Shown: positions 1 through 9,192 of the stretch, one piece after another
Layout of the letters: each line of letters begins with the position of its first letter
Position numbering within the stretch: the first letter of the stretch is position 1
Assembly (NCBI RefSeq): GCF_900116685.1
Contig: NZ_FPBL01000012.1
Coordinates: 1-40,876, forward strand
DNA length: 40,876 bases
Direction of reading: 5' to 3'
DNA from: Nitrosomonas eutropha
Lineage (GTDB): Bacteria > Pseudomonadota > Gammaproteobacteria > Burkholderiales > Nitrosomonadaceae
Notes under the pieces: generated by a model
What the model saw: only the letters and a program-made list of their open reading frames with translations
Told to the model about the DNA's origin: nothing
Database searches by the model: none
Translations under genes and position numbers: made by a program

Positions 1-572
1 TGGCGCGGCCCGAGAGAAATTGGGGCGCAACGCTTGCAGCACGTTCCTGATCGTGGATGCGCAGAGCGCAGAGCGTGAAGAACACGGACACGGCGGGCCA
101 GAAGGGCTATGACGCAGGCAAGAAGGTATCAGGCATCAAGCGTCATATCGCGGTAGATACCTAGGGTTTGCCGCATGCGATTGCGGTAACCACGGCAGAA
201 GTGACTGATCGTAAAGGAGCGTTACAGGCTCTCAAGCGCTGCAAACCGAACTTGAAGCAAATCCAAAGTCTGCTGTGTGATAGCGGCTACGTCAGTCAGC
301 CTTTTGCCCGGGACGTCAAGGACATCCTGGGCGAGCACGTGACAGTGCAGATTGCCAAGCGTAGTAAGTTGCACACGTTCAAGGTTATCCCCAAACGCTG
401 GATCGTCGAGCGCAGCTTTGCCTGGCTGGAGAAGAATCGACGACTGTGGAAAAACTGTGAGCGCAAACTTAACACCAGCTTGCAGTTCATTCATCTATCT
501 GGCCTTCATAGCACTGATACTCAGAAGATCATAAACAGATTCTTAATGATAAGAAAGTTATTACATTATTGA
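1..572 (+). mobile_element. IS5-type insertion sequence, 3' remnant
   Basis: This is the 3' part of an insertion sequence of the IS5 superfamily (IS427/IS1031-like by transposase sequence); the 5' part lies outside the window. No terminal inverted repeat or target duplication could be fixed. The right boundary is placed near the transposase stop because sequence resembling an OPT transporter begins within about ten bases of it, so the element most likely inserted into, or recombined with, that gene. The transposase is already broken, so the copy should be immobile unless helped in trans. Confidence 0.75.
2..572 (+). pseudogene. IS5-family transposase, frameshifted with in-frame stop
   Basis: The reading frame from base 2 gives an IS5-type DDE transposase segment ending in VDAQS. 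At 61-74 a 7-base unit (gcagagc) occurs twice in tandem, which shifts the frame. Removing one copy restores SVKNTDTAGQKGYDAGKK and the region leading to VDT. A TAG at 162-164 then stands where relatives usually have a sense codon (VDT-x-GLPHA). After it the frame runs open to 572 with the conserved CDSGY segment and the E-containing motif WIVERSFAWLEKNRRLWK of the DDE fold. Two independent lesions mark this as a pseudogene. An apparent TTG-started 134-codon frame at 168-572 is only its C-terminal part. Confidence 0.85.
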
Positions 573-1208
573 TCGATAAATGGAATTAGATTTACTGCAC
601 GAGACCTACAGCTTTGTCGGCGCACCAGGTGCTGATCCGTCGCGTGCACTGCCTGCACCACAAGCAGACTTGATTTCGGCATTGGCACAAGGCGTGATCG
701 AGAGCAGCATCGACTGGAATCTACTTGGTTTGGACGCGCTGATTGGAGTTGCGGCTGTAGTCATTGATGAACTGCTGTGCTGACACGCACCCAAACAGCT
801 ATCAGACTGCCACCACTGGGCGTGGGACTGGGAAATGTATCTGCCGACATCGACTACGCTGATAGTAATGTCAGGCGCTTTGGGCGACGCTGTATTCAAT
901 TATTGTGCTGAATGTAAATCGGGCCGCACACTGATACTATCAAACAACTAGGTGTGTTGCTGGCATCAGAGCTGATCGTAGGTGAAAGCCTGATAGGCGT
1001 GGTACTGGCAGCTGTTATTACATTTTCTGGCAGGGATGCGCTATTAGCATTGGTAAGCAACGGGTTCGGCACAACTTCGCTGTGGCTGGGTGGCATCACG
1101 TTTGTGTTACTGTTGGTTGTATTGTACTGCTGGATTATGCAAATGGAATCGCAAGCGACAAATCAAAATGAACACGGCATTACGTCGTCAGCTAATGTGC
1201 GGAAGTAA
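573..1208 (+). pseudogene. OPT-family oligopeptide transporter, degraded C-terminal part
   Basis: Three pieces in different frames together read as the C-terminal end of an OPT (oligopeptide transporter) membrane protein. The first (580-783) contains ETYSFVGAPGADPSRALPAP and a segment like AQGVIESSIDW, and ends at TGA 781-783. The second has RLPPLGVGLG in one frame (from 804), continuing as MYLPTSTTLIVMSGA in another (from 835). The third (about 921-1208) reads TIKQLGVLLASELIVGESL and a last membrane helix ending WIMQM. At least two frame changes and stops are needed to join them, so no functional product is expected. The 5' half is missing and an IS remnant lies directly upstream. The family call rests on remembered OPT motifs and has not been searched. 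Confidence 0.75.
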
Positions 1209-1296
1209 TCTCCCGGGATCACCAGATCAAGCAGGCCACCTGCCTGGATTTCTGAATATGAATGCCCTTCAGACAGATAATTCCTGTAATACACAT

Positions 1297-2679
1297 CTAT
1301 TTTGAGATCGTAATCGGAATTCCCAGTGATTTAGCGTCGGTAATCGTCAGCCGGAACAACACATAAAGTAACTGGAAAGCATTTCGATTCCAATGAGTAT
1401 CTGCGCCGGTCGTATCCACCGTGTAATACTTTCCGTGCGAATAAGCAAACATATCAATGTCGTCAGGCTGTTTATCAGCGACAATTATGCCCATGGTTTG
1501 AGCAGGATTCTCGTTACCGGCAATGGGGGGTGTGCGCGGGTCTTTTTCTACATAATATTCAGCTTCTTCTCCCAGTGCATGGCTCAGGAAGTTCAGTATG
1601 GTATGAAAACTCCTGAGCCTGAATGCACCCTGAATTGGCCATTCTCCCCCCGGATAACCCGGACGGATATCAAAAGCGACATCATTCTCAATCCATGGAT
1701 TAATCAGATCATTCAGCTCCGCACGCTCCTCACAACAAAGAATATTGGGATCATAATTGGTGATAAGAATCGGTCCGGGCAACTGCTTACTCAATGTATA
1801 AGTATTTTTTTCCTGGTCATGCTCTACAGAGAAATCTTTTTCAATCGCCTGGAACAAGCCTTCTGCTGAAATACCACTGTCAGCAATTCGCCAGCTGCGC
1901 TCAAATATCAGAGGCTCGGCGTAGAGCCGGTTTTGATCCTGAATTGCGGAAAGATGGAGAACGATACGACGAAACATCTCATAACCTGCGCGATCAGACG
2001 GGCTGTTGCGGTAGGTGGTTTGGTGCTGATGTATACGCTGCCGATAGCGCATGCGGTGTTCCTGCTCACGGGTAAGCGGAAAATAAGAAAGAAAATGACC
2101 AGCTTCGTTCTCTTTTTTATCTCTTTCCCCCACTGTACCTTTTTTAGCTCCCAGACGTATTCTGGGATAATGGTCTCGTTTTTCCAGGGTTGGGGCATTC
2201 TGAGTAGTGCTATATAATCCGGAATCAAGCAAGCGGACTTCTTGCGCCATCATACGCAGCATCAAATCGATATCAAAATGCTGGCGCAGCAAAAGTGTTA
2301 ATTTGTGCTGACTGAAGGGAGTCAGCAGACGTTTGGTAAATTCATCACTGGCAATCGGATCAATGCTGAAAGTGGGACTTTCCGACACGCTTCCACCGAA
2401 AACAGGAGTCAGCATGCCGCCACGTTCTCCGGTTAATGCCGGTGTAGCGCCTGCACTGGCACTGAAATCAAATGTTGCAGCAATGCTGGAAACTCGTGTG
2501 AAATGTAGTGGTTCATGATGCTGAGCTCGCGCGATGTTGATTATAAGTTGCCTTGATTCCGCACGCAGGGCAGCCTGATCATACAATTCAACTGCCCGAT
2601 TCAGGGCGATTGGCGACAAACAGCCTGGAATTGTTGCAGCAATACATATAACCAGCCCTGTACGTACCAGCAATTTCAT
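1297..2679 (-). CDS. putative lipoprotein of unknown function (460 aa)
   Basis: I do not recognise a characterised family. The ATG at 2679 is preferred over one at 2703 because GAGG stands six bases upstream of it. The protein then starts with a short basic signal sequence and a hydrophobic core, followed by a lipobox-like IPGC, giving Cys20 as the probable lipidated residue. The mature part has a segment rich in Ser/Ala/Gly (FDFSASAGATPALTGERGG), then VFGGSVSESPTFSI, then a predominantly hydrophilic body without membrane helices. An outer-membrane or periplasmic lipoprotein is likely. It is followed on the same strand by the decayed OPT/IS region, and upstream lies the AI-2E-family permease about 90 bases away, so a shared transcript is possible but unproven. 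Confidence 0.75.
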   Translation of the reverse strand: MKLLVRTGLVICIAATIPGCLSPIALNRAVELYDQAALRAESRQLIINIARAQHHEPLHFTRVSSIAATFDFSASAGATPALTGERGGMLTPVFGGSVSESPTFSIDPIASDEFTKRLLTPFSQHKLTLLLRQHFDIDLMLRMMAQEVRLLDSGLYSTTQNAPTLEKRDHYPRIRLGAKKGTVGERDKKENEAGHFLSYFPLTREQEHRMRYRQRIHQHQTTYRNSPSDRAGYEMFRRIVLHLSAIQDQNRLYAEPLIFERSWRIADSGISAEGLFQAIEKDFSVEHDQEKNTYTLSKQLPGPILITNYDPNILCCEERAELNDLINPWIENDVAFDIRPGYPGGEWPIQGAFRLRSFHTILNFLSHALGEEAEYYVEKDPRTPPIAGNENPAQTMGIIVADKQPDDIDMFAYSHGKYYTVDTTGADTHWNRNAFQLLYVLFRLTITDAKSLGIPITISK

Positions 2680-2772
2680 GAAGATCCTCGTCAGAGCAAG
2701 CATAATTCAGTAATTTGGGAAGCGAAACAGGTCAGCGCATCTATTCACACCACCTCATTGTGATATGAGGCA

Positions 2773-3831
2773 TCATTCTTTCATGGTTGCCATATAATGT
2801 GCATGCAGATGCCTCAGCAGAACCAGCAGAACCGCGCTGACCGGCAGCGCCAGCAGAATTCCGATAAAGCCAAATAGCTGGCCAAACGCCATTAATGAAA
2901 AGATTACTGCCACCGGGTGCAAACCAATCCGCTCTCCCACCAACCGGGGAGTAATCAGCATACCTTCCAGCAATTGCCCTGATCCAATCACAGCCCAGAC
3001 TATTATTACGCTGCTCCACTCCTGAAATTGTGTCAAAGCGGCGAGAGTCGCCAATGTCAGGCCGGTTATTGTTCCCAGATAGGGCACAAATACCAGCACA
3101 CCGGATAGCAACCCGATCGGCAAGGCAAATTCCAGCCCAACCAGCCATAGTCCCGTCACATAATAGATACTCATAATGGTGATTACCGCTGTTTCTCCGC
3201 GCATGAATTCAGCCAGCACATCGTCTGTTTCTCTGGACAGGGTAAAGATTTGTTTTTGCCAGGCCGGTGGAATTAACTCTCCCACTTGTTTAATCAGAAT
3301 ATTCCAGTCTCGCAGCAGATAGAACAGTACTACTGGTACTAATACTAAATTTATTAAAAATCCCAGTATCGCCAACCCACCACTTTTCAAGGTTGGTAGT
3401 ACCCTGGCAGCTACTCCACCTGCACTTTGCCAGTGTTCTGTCAGCAGCTGTTTGAGCATATCAACATCGATCTGCAATTCGATATCAAAATTTCCTTCCA
3501 CCCAGGGAATGAGACGATTACTCAGCAGATCGAGAAAAGAAGGGATGCGCTCAATTAGGCGCGAAATCTCTTTTTCAAATAATGGCAGCATAATCAAAAT
3601 CATGGCGATAAAAATACTGATCACCATAAGCATGACAAAAACGGTACACAGCGTCCTGGGAACTCTTCTGACTTCAAGCCAGGTAACCAGCGGATTACAG
3701 ATATAAGCAACAACTGCTGCCAGAAGGAAAGGAGTAAGAATGGGACTAAGCAGATAAATCAGGGCGCTAAACATGCCAATAAGCACCAGATACCAGAGCA
3801 CACGAGAATCCGGGGAATATTTGTTGTCCAT
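2773..3831 (-). CDS. AI-2E family transporter (DUF20/PerM-like permease)
   Basis: This 352-residue polytopic membrane protein has the layout of the AI-2E exporter/PerM family. A pair of N-terminal helices is followed by [18 protein letters not shown], a hydrophilic periplasmic-type loop (about 90-150), and a C-terminal block of helices. The block contains [12 protein letters not shown] and a [20 protein letters not shown] segment, typical of the family. Members export small molecules or have unknown substrates, and the name does not prove AI-2 transport. The start codon lies 59 bases from the divergent purM start, so the two promoters must overlap or sit inside each other's leaders. This divergent pairing with purM is common in betaproteobacteria. 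Confidence 0.9.
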   Translation of the reverse strand: MDNKYSPDSRVLWYLVLIGMFSALIYLLSPILTPFLLAAVVAYICNPLVTWLEVRRVPRTLCTVFVMLMVISIFIAMILIMLPLFEKEISRLIERIPSFLDLLSNRLIPWVEGNFDIELQIDVDMLKQLLTEHWQSAGGVAARVLPTLKSGGLAILGFLINLVLVPVVLFYLLRDWNILIKQVGELIPPAWQKQIFTLSRETDDVLAEFMRGETAVITIMSIYYVTGLWLVGLEFALPIGLLSGVLVFVPYLGTITGLTLATLAALTQFQEWSSVIIVWAVIGSGQLLEGMLITPRLVGERIGLHPVAVIFSLMAFGQLFGFIGILLALPVSAVLLVLLRHLHAHYMATMKE

Positions 3832-3890
3832 TTACGGTAAAATCATGTCTCAAAAGCTGCACTCTAGCCTTAACACTGCGAGAACTCAAC

Positions 3891-4949
3891 TTGACCGTAT
3901 CCAATCCCACAGATTCTGACAAAAACCAGATTTCCTACCGCGCATCCGGTGTTGATATCGATGCGGGAAACCGTCTGGTGGAGATAATCAAACCCTTTGC
4001 GCAGCGCACCCTGCGCCCGGAAGCACTGGGAGGGATCGGTGGATTTGGCGCATTGTTTGAAGTCCCTGGAAAATATCGGCAACCGGTACTGGTATCCGGA
4101 ACAGATGGGGTCGGCACCAAACTCAAGCTGGCATTCCAGTATGCGCGGCATGCAACTATTGGCATCGATCTGGTTGCCATGAGTGTGAACGATATTCTGG
4201 TACAAGGTGCTGAACCACTATTTTTCCTGGATTACTTTGCCTGCGGCAAACTGGATGTGGAAACTGCCGCGCAGGTGATTCAAGGCATTGCGCACGGCTG
4301 CGAACAAGCCGGTTGTGCGCTGATTGGAGGGGAAACGGCAGAGATGCCTGGCATGTACCCGGAAGGCGAATATGATCTGGCCGGTTTTGCTGTAGGCGTG
4401 GTGGAAAAAGATCGGATCATCGATGGTTCCAGCATCCGGGAAAACGATCTTGTGCTGGGTATCGCCTCAAGTGGTCCGCATTCCAATGGATTTTCACTGA
4501 TCCGCAAAATACTTGATCGTCATGCGGGGCAACCTGATACCGGGCTTGACGAAACCTGGCTCATAGATGCACTGCTGGCACCCACTCGAATTTATGTGAA
4601 ATCAGTATTGGCATTGCTGGCAGAGCTGCCCGTCAAAGGATTGGCGCATATTACCGGCGGTGGATTACTGGAGAATATTCCACGTATTCTGCCCGATGGT
4701 GCCATGGCCCATGTTGATCGCAGCACCTGGGTACGCCCTCCCCTGTTTGACTGGCTGCAACAACATGGCAATGTCACAGACGAAGAAATGCTGCGTGTTT
4801 TCAATTGTGGAATTGGCATGATTGTAATCGTGGCACCGGAACATGCTTTGACTGCCATTGATGGCTTGCGCAGCGGTGGTGAAATTGTGTGGCAAATCGG
4901 TGATATCAAATCGCGTAAACCCGGAACGCCATCGATCGTCATTACCTAA
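3891..4949 (+). CDS. purM: phosphoribosylformylglycinamidine cyclo-ligase (AIR synthetase)
   Basis: PurM closes the imidazole ring of FGAM with ATP to give AIR, the fifth step of purine synthesis in the cytoplasm. The product has the family length (352 aa) and hallmark segments: [17 protein letters not shown] near the N terminus, [14 protein letters not shown], the glycine-rich [30 protein letters not shown] sequence, and [16 protein letters not shown]. The start is a TTG; no ATG or GTG in frame fits, and an upstream ATG at 3844 is in another frame. It is followed after 11 bases by purN and probably shares its transcript with purN, the DUF3108 gene and the methyltransferase. Confidence 0.97.
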   Translation: MTVSNPTDSDKNQISYRASGVDIDAGNRLVEIIKPFAQRTLRPEALGGIGGFGALFEVPGKYRQPVLVSGTDGVGTKLKLAFQYARHATIGIDLVAMSVNDILVQGAEPLFFLDYFACGKLDVETAAQVIQGIAHGCEQAGCALIGGETAEMPGMYPEGEYDLAGFAVGVVEKDRIIDGSSIRENDLVLGIASSGPHSNGFSLIRKILDRHAGQPDTGLDETWLIDALLAPTRIYVKSVLALLAELPVKGLAHITGGGLLENIPRILPDGAMAHVDRSTWVRPPLFDWLQQHGNVTDEEMLRVFNCGIGMIVIVAPEHALTAIDGLRSGGEIVWQIGDIKSRKPGTPSIVIT

Positions 4950-4960
4950 AGGAAAGGATC

Positions 4961-5593
4961 ATGAGATCAATGGTGATCCTTATTTCCGGTCGCGGTAGCA
5001 ATATGCAAGCGTTACTGGAAGCCGGGTTGCCGGTTGCAGCGGTGATCAGTAATAATCCGACAGCAGAAGGGTTGGCATTTGCCCGCGAACGTGGTATTCC
5101 GGCCCACGCCATTGACCATCACGCTTTCCCTGACCGGAAAACTTTTGACAGTTCTCTGGCGGAAATCATTGATTCATACCAGCCTCACCTGATTGCGCTC
5201 GCCGGCTTCATGCGTATCCTGTCAGAAACATTCGTTGACCATTACCAAGGCAGGCTGATTAATATTCACCCCTCCTTGTTACCAGCATTCCCTGGGCTGG
5301 ATACGCATACACGAGCCCTGCAGGAAGGAGTCAAAATTCATGGGTGTACAGTTCATTTCGTCACTTCACAACTGGATCACGGCCCCATTATCATCCAGGC
5401 TGCTGTACCGGTACTGGCTAACGACACGCCTGCAACACTAGGAGCAAGGGTACTAACGCAGGAACACCGCATTTATCCGCAAGCAGCAAGCTGGTTTCTG
5501 CAAGGGCAATTAACCTTGATAGAAAATCGCGTTGAAACTGGAACAGCCCGTAATGAACAAAAAGTTCTATGTTCTCCCGAGATCACACCATGA
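4961..5593 (+). CDS. purN: phosphoribosylglycinamide formyltransferase
   Basis: PurN transfers a formyl group from 10-formyltetrahydrofolate to GAR (third step of purine synthesis). The 210-residue product starts with MVILISGRGSNMQALL (phosphate-binding loop), and has LIALAGFMRIL, then NIHPSLLPAFPG carrying the catalytic Asn and His, and QLDHGPII with the catalytic Asp. AGGAAAGG lies just upstream of the ATG. The last codons overlap the next gene as ATGA, implying translational coupling. The C-terminal extension of about 15 residues (ETGTARNEQKVLCSPEITP) is not family-conserved. Confidence 0.97.
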   Translation: MRSMVILISGRGSNMQALLEAGLPVAAVISNNPTAEGLAFARERGIPAHAIDHHAFPDRKTFDSSLAEIIDSYQPHLIALAGFMRILSETFVDHYQGRLINIHPSLLPAFPGLDTHTRALQEGVKIHGCTVHFVTSQLDHGPIIIQAAVPVLANDTPATLGARVLTQEHRIYPQAASWFLQGQLTLIENRVETGTARNEQKVLCSPEITP

Positions 5594-6300
5594 AATTTTT
5601 ATTACCTATAATTCTGTTCTGGATAAGCAGTATCACTTGCGCTGCTGATTTGCCTGAACGTATTGATCTTGACTACACACTCAAGGGCCTTATCGGCCAG
5701 GGCAAGGCACATGAAACCCTGCTCGTGCAGAATGAAAATGGGGGGCAGCATTACACCATTAACAGCGAAATTTCAGCCAGCGGATTTCTAAAACTGATCA
5801 AACGTGGCAGCATTCTTCGCCGCAGTGAAGGCACAATTATTCCAAATGAAGGAATGAAGCCTCTGCATTTTTCAGATCAACGTGGTGAAAAACCTGCACG
5901 CACGGTTGAATTTGACTGGAGCAAAGAGCACATCATTTATCGCCGTAAAAGCCGTGAGATGACAGAGAATCTGCCAAAAGGAACACTGGATGAATTAAGT
6001 CTTGCTTATCATTTTATGTTCGCTCCGCTACCTAAACAGACATTGATCGTATACGAAACTGACTACCGCGTTCTGCGCCCGATTCGTTATGCTGTTACTC
6101 ATGAAACACTGGATACGCCAATAGGAAAACTGGCCACGATCGTACTGACGAAACAGCAAGAGCCAGGTGATTCATTCCGCAAGAAAATCTGGCTGGCAAC
6201 AGATCATCACATGCTGCCAGTACGTATTATTTCGACAGAAAAAAACGGGATGGAAGTAGACCAGCTAGTTACGAAAATAAACTATAAGTCCACACAATGA
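5590..6300 (+). CDS. DUF3108-family exported protein
   Basis: The ATG at 5590 overlaps the purN stop (ATGA) and opens directly on a signal peptide (MKFLLPIILFWISSITCAAD), so it is preferred over an ATG 21 bases upstream. The mature protein of roughly 220 residues fits the DUF3108 family of periplasmic proteins by its early YTLKGLIGQGKA-type strand pattern, the mid-region VEFDWSKEHIIYRR, and DELSLAYHFMFAP. The biochemical function is unknown. Its position directly after purN is a recurrent betaproteobacterial arrangement, but nothing links it to purine synthesis beyond co-transcription. Confidence 0.85.
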   Translation: MKFLLPIILFWISSITCAADLPERIDLDYTLKGLIGQGKAHETLLVQNENGGQHYTINSEISASGFLKLIKRGSILRRSEGTIIPNEGMKPLHFSDQRGEKPARTVEFDWSKEHIIYRRKSREMTENLPKGTLDELSLAYHFMFAPLPKQTLIVYETDYRVLRPIRYAVTHETLDTPIGKLATIVLTKQQEPGDSFRKKIWLATDHHMLPVRIISTEKNGMEVDQLVTKINYKSTQ

Positions 6301-6316
6301 CCCATTTAAGCTGCTT

Positions 6317-7591
6317 ATGCGCCTGACTCCCGAACGACTGAACCTGCTGATTACCGCCGTACGCAAGGTGTTACCTCTACAAGCTCCGGCAGATGCGCTA
6401 CTGCGACAGTTTTTCCGGGATTATCCACAGATGGGACAAAATGACCGGAGCATGATTGCAGAAACTGTATTTGGAATCCTGAGACATCGATTTTTCCTGG
6501 AAGTACTGACCGGAAAGGCAACTGCTCGCGAATTGGTATTAGCCTATCTGGCCAGATTTCAAGGTATGAATCTACGGGAATTGATCCCACTCATCCGAGA
6601 GGTAGAATCCAAATGGATCCAACAAATCAAAGCGGTAAAGCTGGAGGAACAGCCACTATTCATACGGGCAGAGTTCCCGGAATGGCTGGTGGGAAAACTA
6701 CAACAATCCTGGTCAGATGAGGATATTTTGCGCCTTGGCCAGGTTTTGCAACAACCCGCTCCCTTGGACATACGTGTCAACAGCCTGCTTGCAAAACGTG
6801 AAGAAGTAATTGCTGCACTGAAACAGGAAGGAATTGAAGCTCAGCCCACGCCCTTTTCTCCCGTTGGTATCCGTCTCACTGGCAATCCGGCAATCAACCG
6901 GAACGCATTGTTCCTTTCCGGAAAAATTGAAGTGCAGGATGAAGGCAGCCAGATTCTCGGTTTTCTGCTGGCACCCAAACGAGGCGAGATGGTAGTAGAT
7001 TTTTGTGCCGGTGCGGGAGGCAAAACATTGCTGCTCGGCGCATTGATGCATTCTCGTGGGCGCCTGTATGCTTTTGATGTTTCTGAAAAGCGGCTCAACA
7101 ACCTCAAACCCCGGCTCAAACGCTCTGGATTATCAAACGTTCACCCGCAACACATTGATAGCGAAAAAGATATCAAGCTAAAACGATTAGCAGGAAAAAT
7201 TGACCGGGTATTAGTCGATGCACCCTGCAGTGGGCTGGGCACTTTACGCCGTAACCCTGATTTGAAGTGGCGGCAAAGTCCGGAAAGTATCAATGAGCTG
7301 CAGAAAAAACAAATAGCCATTCTTACGGCTGCCGCAAAATTGCTGAAACCGGGAGGGCGTCTGGTTTATGCAACCTGCAGTCTGCTGCCAGAAGAAAATC
7401 AGCAGGTAATTGAACGCTTTTTAGCAGATCATCCACAATTTTCCATACTTAATTGTGGAGAACTGCTTGCACAACAAAAAATCAACTTGCCTGATACAGG
7501 TGAATTTTTACAGCTCTCGCCGCTATACCACAATACTGACAGCTTTTTCGCTGCTGTTCTGGAACACTCCAAAATGGAACCTGAAAATTAA
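6317..7591 (+). CDS. RsmB/NOP family RNA (cytosine-5) methyltransferase
   Basis: This 424-residue SAM-dependent methyltransferase resembles RsmB/NOL1/NOP2/Sun enzymes that make m5C in rRNA. Residues 1-140 form a helical N-terminal domain. The catalytic domain has SAM motif I (VVDFCAGAGGKTLLLGA), an acidic end of strand 2 (YAFDVSEKRL), motif IV DAPCSGLGTLRRNPDLKW and motif VI YATCSLLPEENQQ. Both conserved cysteines (in PCSG and TCS) are present. The exact RNA target cannot be told: many betaproteobacteria carry a second copy near fmt that is the true RsmB, so I leave the symbol blank. It is the last gene of the purM transcript. Confidence 0.88.
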   Translation: MRLTPERLNLLITAVRKVLPLQAPADALLRQFFRDYPQMGQNDRSMIAETVFGILRHRFFLEVLTGKATARELVLAYLARFQGMNLRELIPLIREVESKWIQQIKAVKLEEQPLFIRAEFPEWLVGKLQQSWSDEDILRLGQVLQQPAPLDIRVNSLLAKREEVIAALKQEGIEAQPTPFSPVGIRLTGNPAINRNALFLSGKIEVQDEGSQILGFLLAPKRGEMVVDFCAGAGGKTLLLGALMHSRGRLYAFDVSEKRLNNLKPRLKRSGLSNVHPQHIDSEKDIKLKRLAGKIDRVLVDAPCSGLGTLRRNPDLKWRQSPESINELQKKQIAILTAAAKLLKPGGRLVYATCSLLPEENQQVIERFLADHPQFSILNCGELLAQQKINLPDTGEFLQLSPLYHNTDSFFAAVLEHSKMEPEN

Positions 7592-7592
7592 A

Positions 7593-7619
7593 AAGGGGCC
7601 TTTTTCTCTAAGGCCCCTT
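7593..7619 (-). terminator. 10-bp stem terminator between convergent genes
   Basis: AAGGGGCCTT (7593-7602) and AAGGCCCCTT (7610-7619) form a perfect 10-bp stem with a 7-base loop. Read on the minus strand the stem is followed by TTTTAATTTTC, so it fits best as the intrinsic terminator of the thiol protein gene. On the plus strand it follows directly on the methyltransferase stop but lacks a good U tract. Confidence 0.8.
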
Positions 7620-7672
7620 CAGAAGGCAAGCAGATAACTTGAGTTACTGCTTGCAGAAATTAATTATTATTG

Positions 7673-7909
7673 TTATTTCAGATCGTCAATACCGGCACCA
7701 AAATTGATGTGGAATGCCGCTCCGTCGATTACAAGCGCCGGAACCGATTTTACTCCAGCTGCTTCAGCTTCACCGATACGTGCTTTATCCGTACCCAAGT
7801 GTACATTTTCAACTGTATATTTTGAAGGATCGATAGCATTGGCGACAGCCTGTTCAGCAGACACACAGACAGGACAACCGGCATGATAGAAAATAGCTTT
7901 TGATGCCAC
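7673..7909 (-). CDS. small thioredoxin/glutaredoxin-like protein (CPVC)
   Basis: This 78-residue protein has a minimal thioredoxin fold signature: a first strand KAIFYHAG, the redox motif C12-P-V-C15, a helix, and the cis-proline segment SVPALVIDG near residue 55. There is no signal peptide, so it is probably cytoplasmic. The start is GTG at 7909 with AAGGAG six bases upstream. It stands alone between its own terminator and about 170 bases of upstream non-coding DNA. Partner and substrate are unknown; a glutaredoxin-like or thiol-relay role is possible. Confidence 0.82.
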   Translation of the reverse strand: MASKAIFYHAGCPVCVSAEQAVANAIDPSKYTVENVHLGTDKARIGEAEAAGVKSVPALVIDGAAFHINFGAGIDDLK

Positions 7910-8080
7910 GTGTTTCTCCTTAACTAAGATTCATTAAAACGACATTCCCCAAAGCGGAAATTTCCTGATTCCTGCTCGAAACCATACTGCATTTCGAACT
8001 GCTTGCAGGCATTCCAAGTTTTCATTTTAACACATAAAATCAATGAAATGTATTCGCTATGGCGTGCTAATGCAGATGTA

Positions 8081-8629
8081 TCAGTACGGTGGCGGTGATG
8101 GTGGATAGCCCGGCGGCGGTGGGGGAATATATCTGCCCGAAGCAGCAGGTGGATAGGAATAAGTTCCCTGGTTTACATTCCCGCCCGACCCTTCAACCAG
8201 CCCGGCAGAAACCGGGACACGATGACCATTGGCATACATGCACTGGATATAGGCAATATCATAACGCTCCTGGCTAATGGAACCAGATGACTGCGCAGTA
8301 CCACTACCTGCCAGTCCGCCTCCCAGCAGACCTGCTCCCGCACCAACAGCAGCACCACGCCCGCCACCAAACGCCGCTCCCGCAGCAGCCCCCAGCGCCG
8401 CACCAACAGCAGCACTCTCCATGCCGCTGGATGCCGCTGAACTCCTTGGTGTCTGGAAATCGGTTTGCTGGCTGGCAAACTGTCGACACAAATAATCATC
8501 ACTGCGAAACTGATCAAAACTTTTACCATTACCCGGTAATATCATGACACTCGGCCCGGTTGGTACATTCACACAGGCCACAAGAAGGATCGCAGCTGGA
8601 AAAACAATTAATCTGGAGAAGTAGCGCAT
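8081..8629 (-). CDS. glycine-zipper lipoprotein with proline-rich tail
   Basis: The ATG at 8629 has AGGAG seven bases upstream and gives a 182-residue protein with a signal sequence and lipobox LVAC (Cys19). A Ser/Gly/Ala block follows (about residues 65-110) with repeated small-residue steps such as AALGAAAGAAFGGGRGAA, typical of glycine-zipper/YMGG-like outer-membrane-associated lipoproteins. A short region with YDIAYIQCMYANGHRVP follows, then a Pro/Tyr-rich C terminus (YIPPPPPGYPPSPPPY). The exact role is unknown; envelope-associated is the safe statement. It lies 14 bases downstream of the Tyr/Gly/His-rich gene and is probably co-transcribed. Confidence 0.82.
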   Translation of the reverse strand: MRYFSRLIVFPAAILLVACVNVPTGPSVMILPGNGKSFDQFRSDDYLCRQFASQQTDFQTPRSSAASSGMESAAVGAALGAAAGAAFGGGRGAAVGAGAGLLGGGLAGSGTAQSSGSISQERYDIAYIQCMYANGHRVPVSAGLVEGSGGNVNQGTYSYPPAASGRYIPPPPPGYPPSPPPY

Positions 8630-8643
8630 TGTATGCTCCTGTA

Positions 8644-9192
8644 CTATTGGGCGGGTCTGGGAGGAACTTTTATCCATCCACCTGGGCAGCGTTCCACTTC
8701 CGGATAATAGCCGGCGGGATTCTCGCAATAATACCAATAATTCGTAACGGCTGATTCAGGGGATAGTGGGGGGGATACCGGCCGGACAGGCTGTTGCTGC
8801 TGGATATAAACAGGTGGATCAGGTGGCACAATCACAACCGGAGGGTATACGACGGGAGGATAAGCAGGCCAGTAAAAACGGTTGTCCAAGTAACCGTAGG
8901 GACGGTAGTAAGGTTGCCGGTAATAGGGATAATAATGCCGCCCGTAGGTAAAATCCCCATAAATCCCGATATTTCGGCCAGGATAGCTGAAATGGCCATA
9001 AGACCCGAATGAGCCAGCCAAGCCGATACCCAGAGAAAAATTAGGCCGACTCGAATAATGGTGATGTGAACTACTGCGATGTCCGTGAGAATATCCACTA
9101 TGATTATGACCATAGCCATAACTCAGCGAAACGTCACTCATTGTTATTCCGGTTAAAATCAGAGGCAGATAAAGCCAATCGATCTGTTTCAC
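8644..9192 (-). CDS. Tyr/Gly/His-rich exported protein with YWYYC motif
   Basis: The GTG start at 9192 is preceded by GAGGAG. The 182-residue product begins with a hydrophobic export signal, then a His/Gly/Ser/Tyr-rich stretch (GYGHNHSGYSHGHRSSSHHH), a Tyr-rich middle (HYYPYYRQPYYRPYGY), a Pro/Val segment and a compact C-terminal motif YWYYCENPAGYYPEVERCPGGW. The last motif, with two cysteines, recurs in proteobacterial hypothetical proteins as far as I remember. The His-rich part could bind metal, but that is only composition. It forms a likely two-gene unit with the downstream glycine-zipper lipoprotein. Confidence 0.75.
   Translation of the reverse strand: MKQIDWLYLPLILTGITMSDVSLSYGYGHNHSGYSHGHRSSSHHHYSSRPNFSLGIGLAGSFGSYGHFSYPGRNIGIYGDFTYGRHYYPYYRQPYYRPYGYLDNRFYWPAYPPVVYPPVVIVPPDPPVYIQQQQPVRPVSPPLSPESAVTNYWYYCENPAGYYPEVERCPGGWIKVPPRPAQ

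Noticed and set aside
168..572. Apparent 134-codon TTG-started gene
   Set aside because: It is the C-terminal part of the frameshifted transposase; the conserved N-terminal part lies upstream in other frames.
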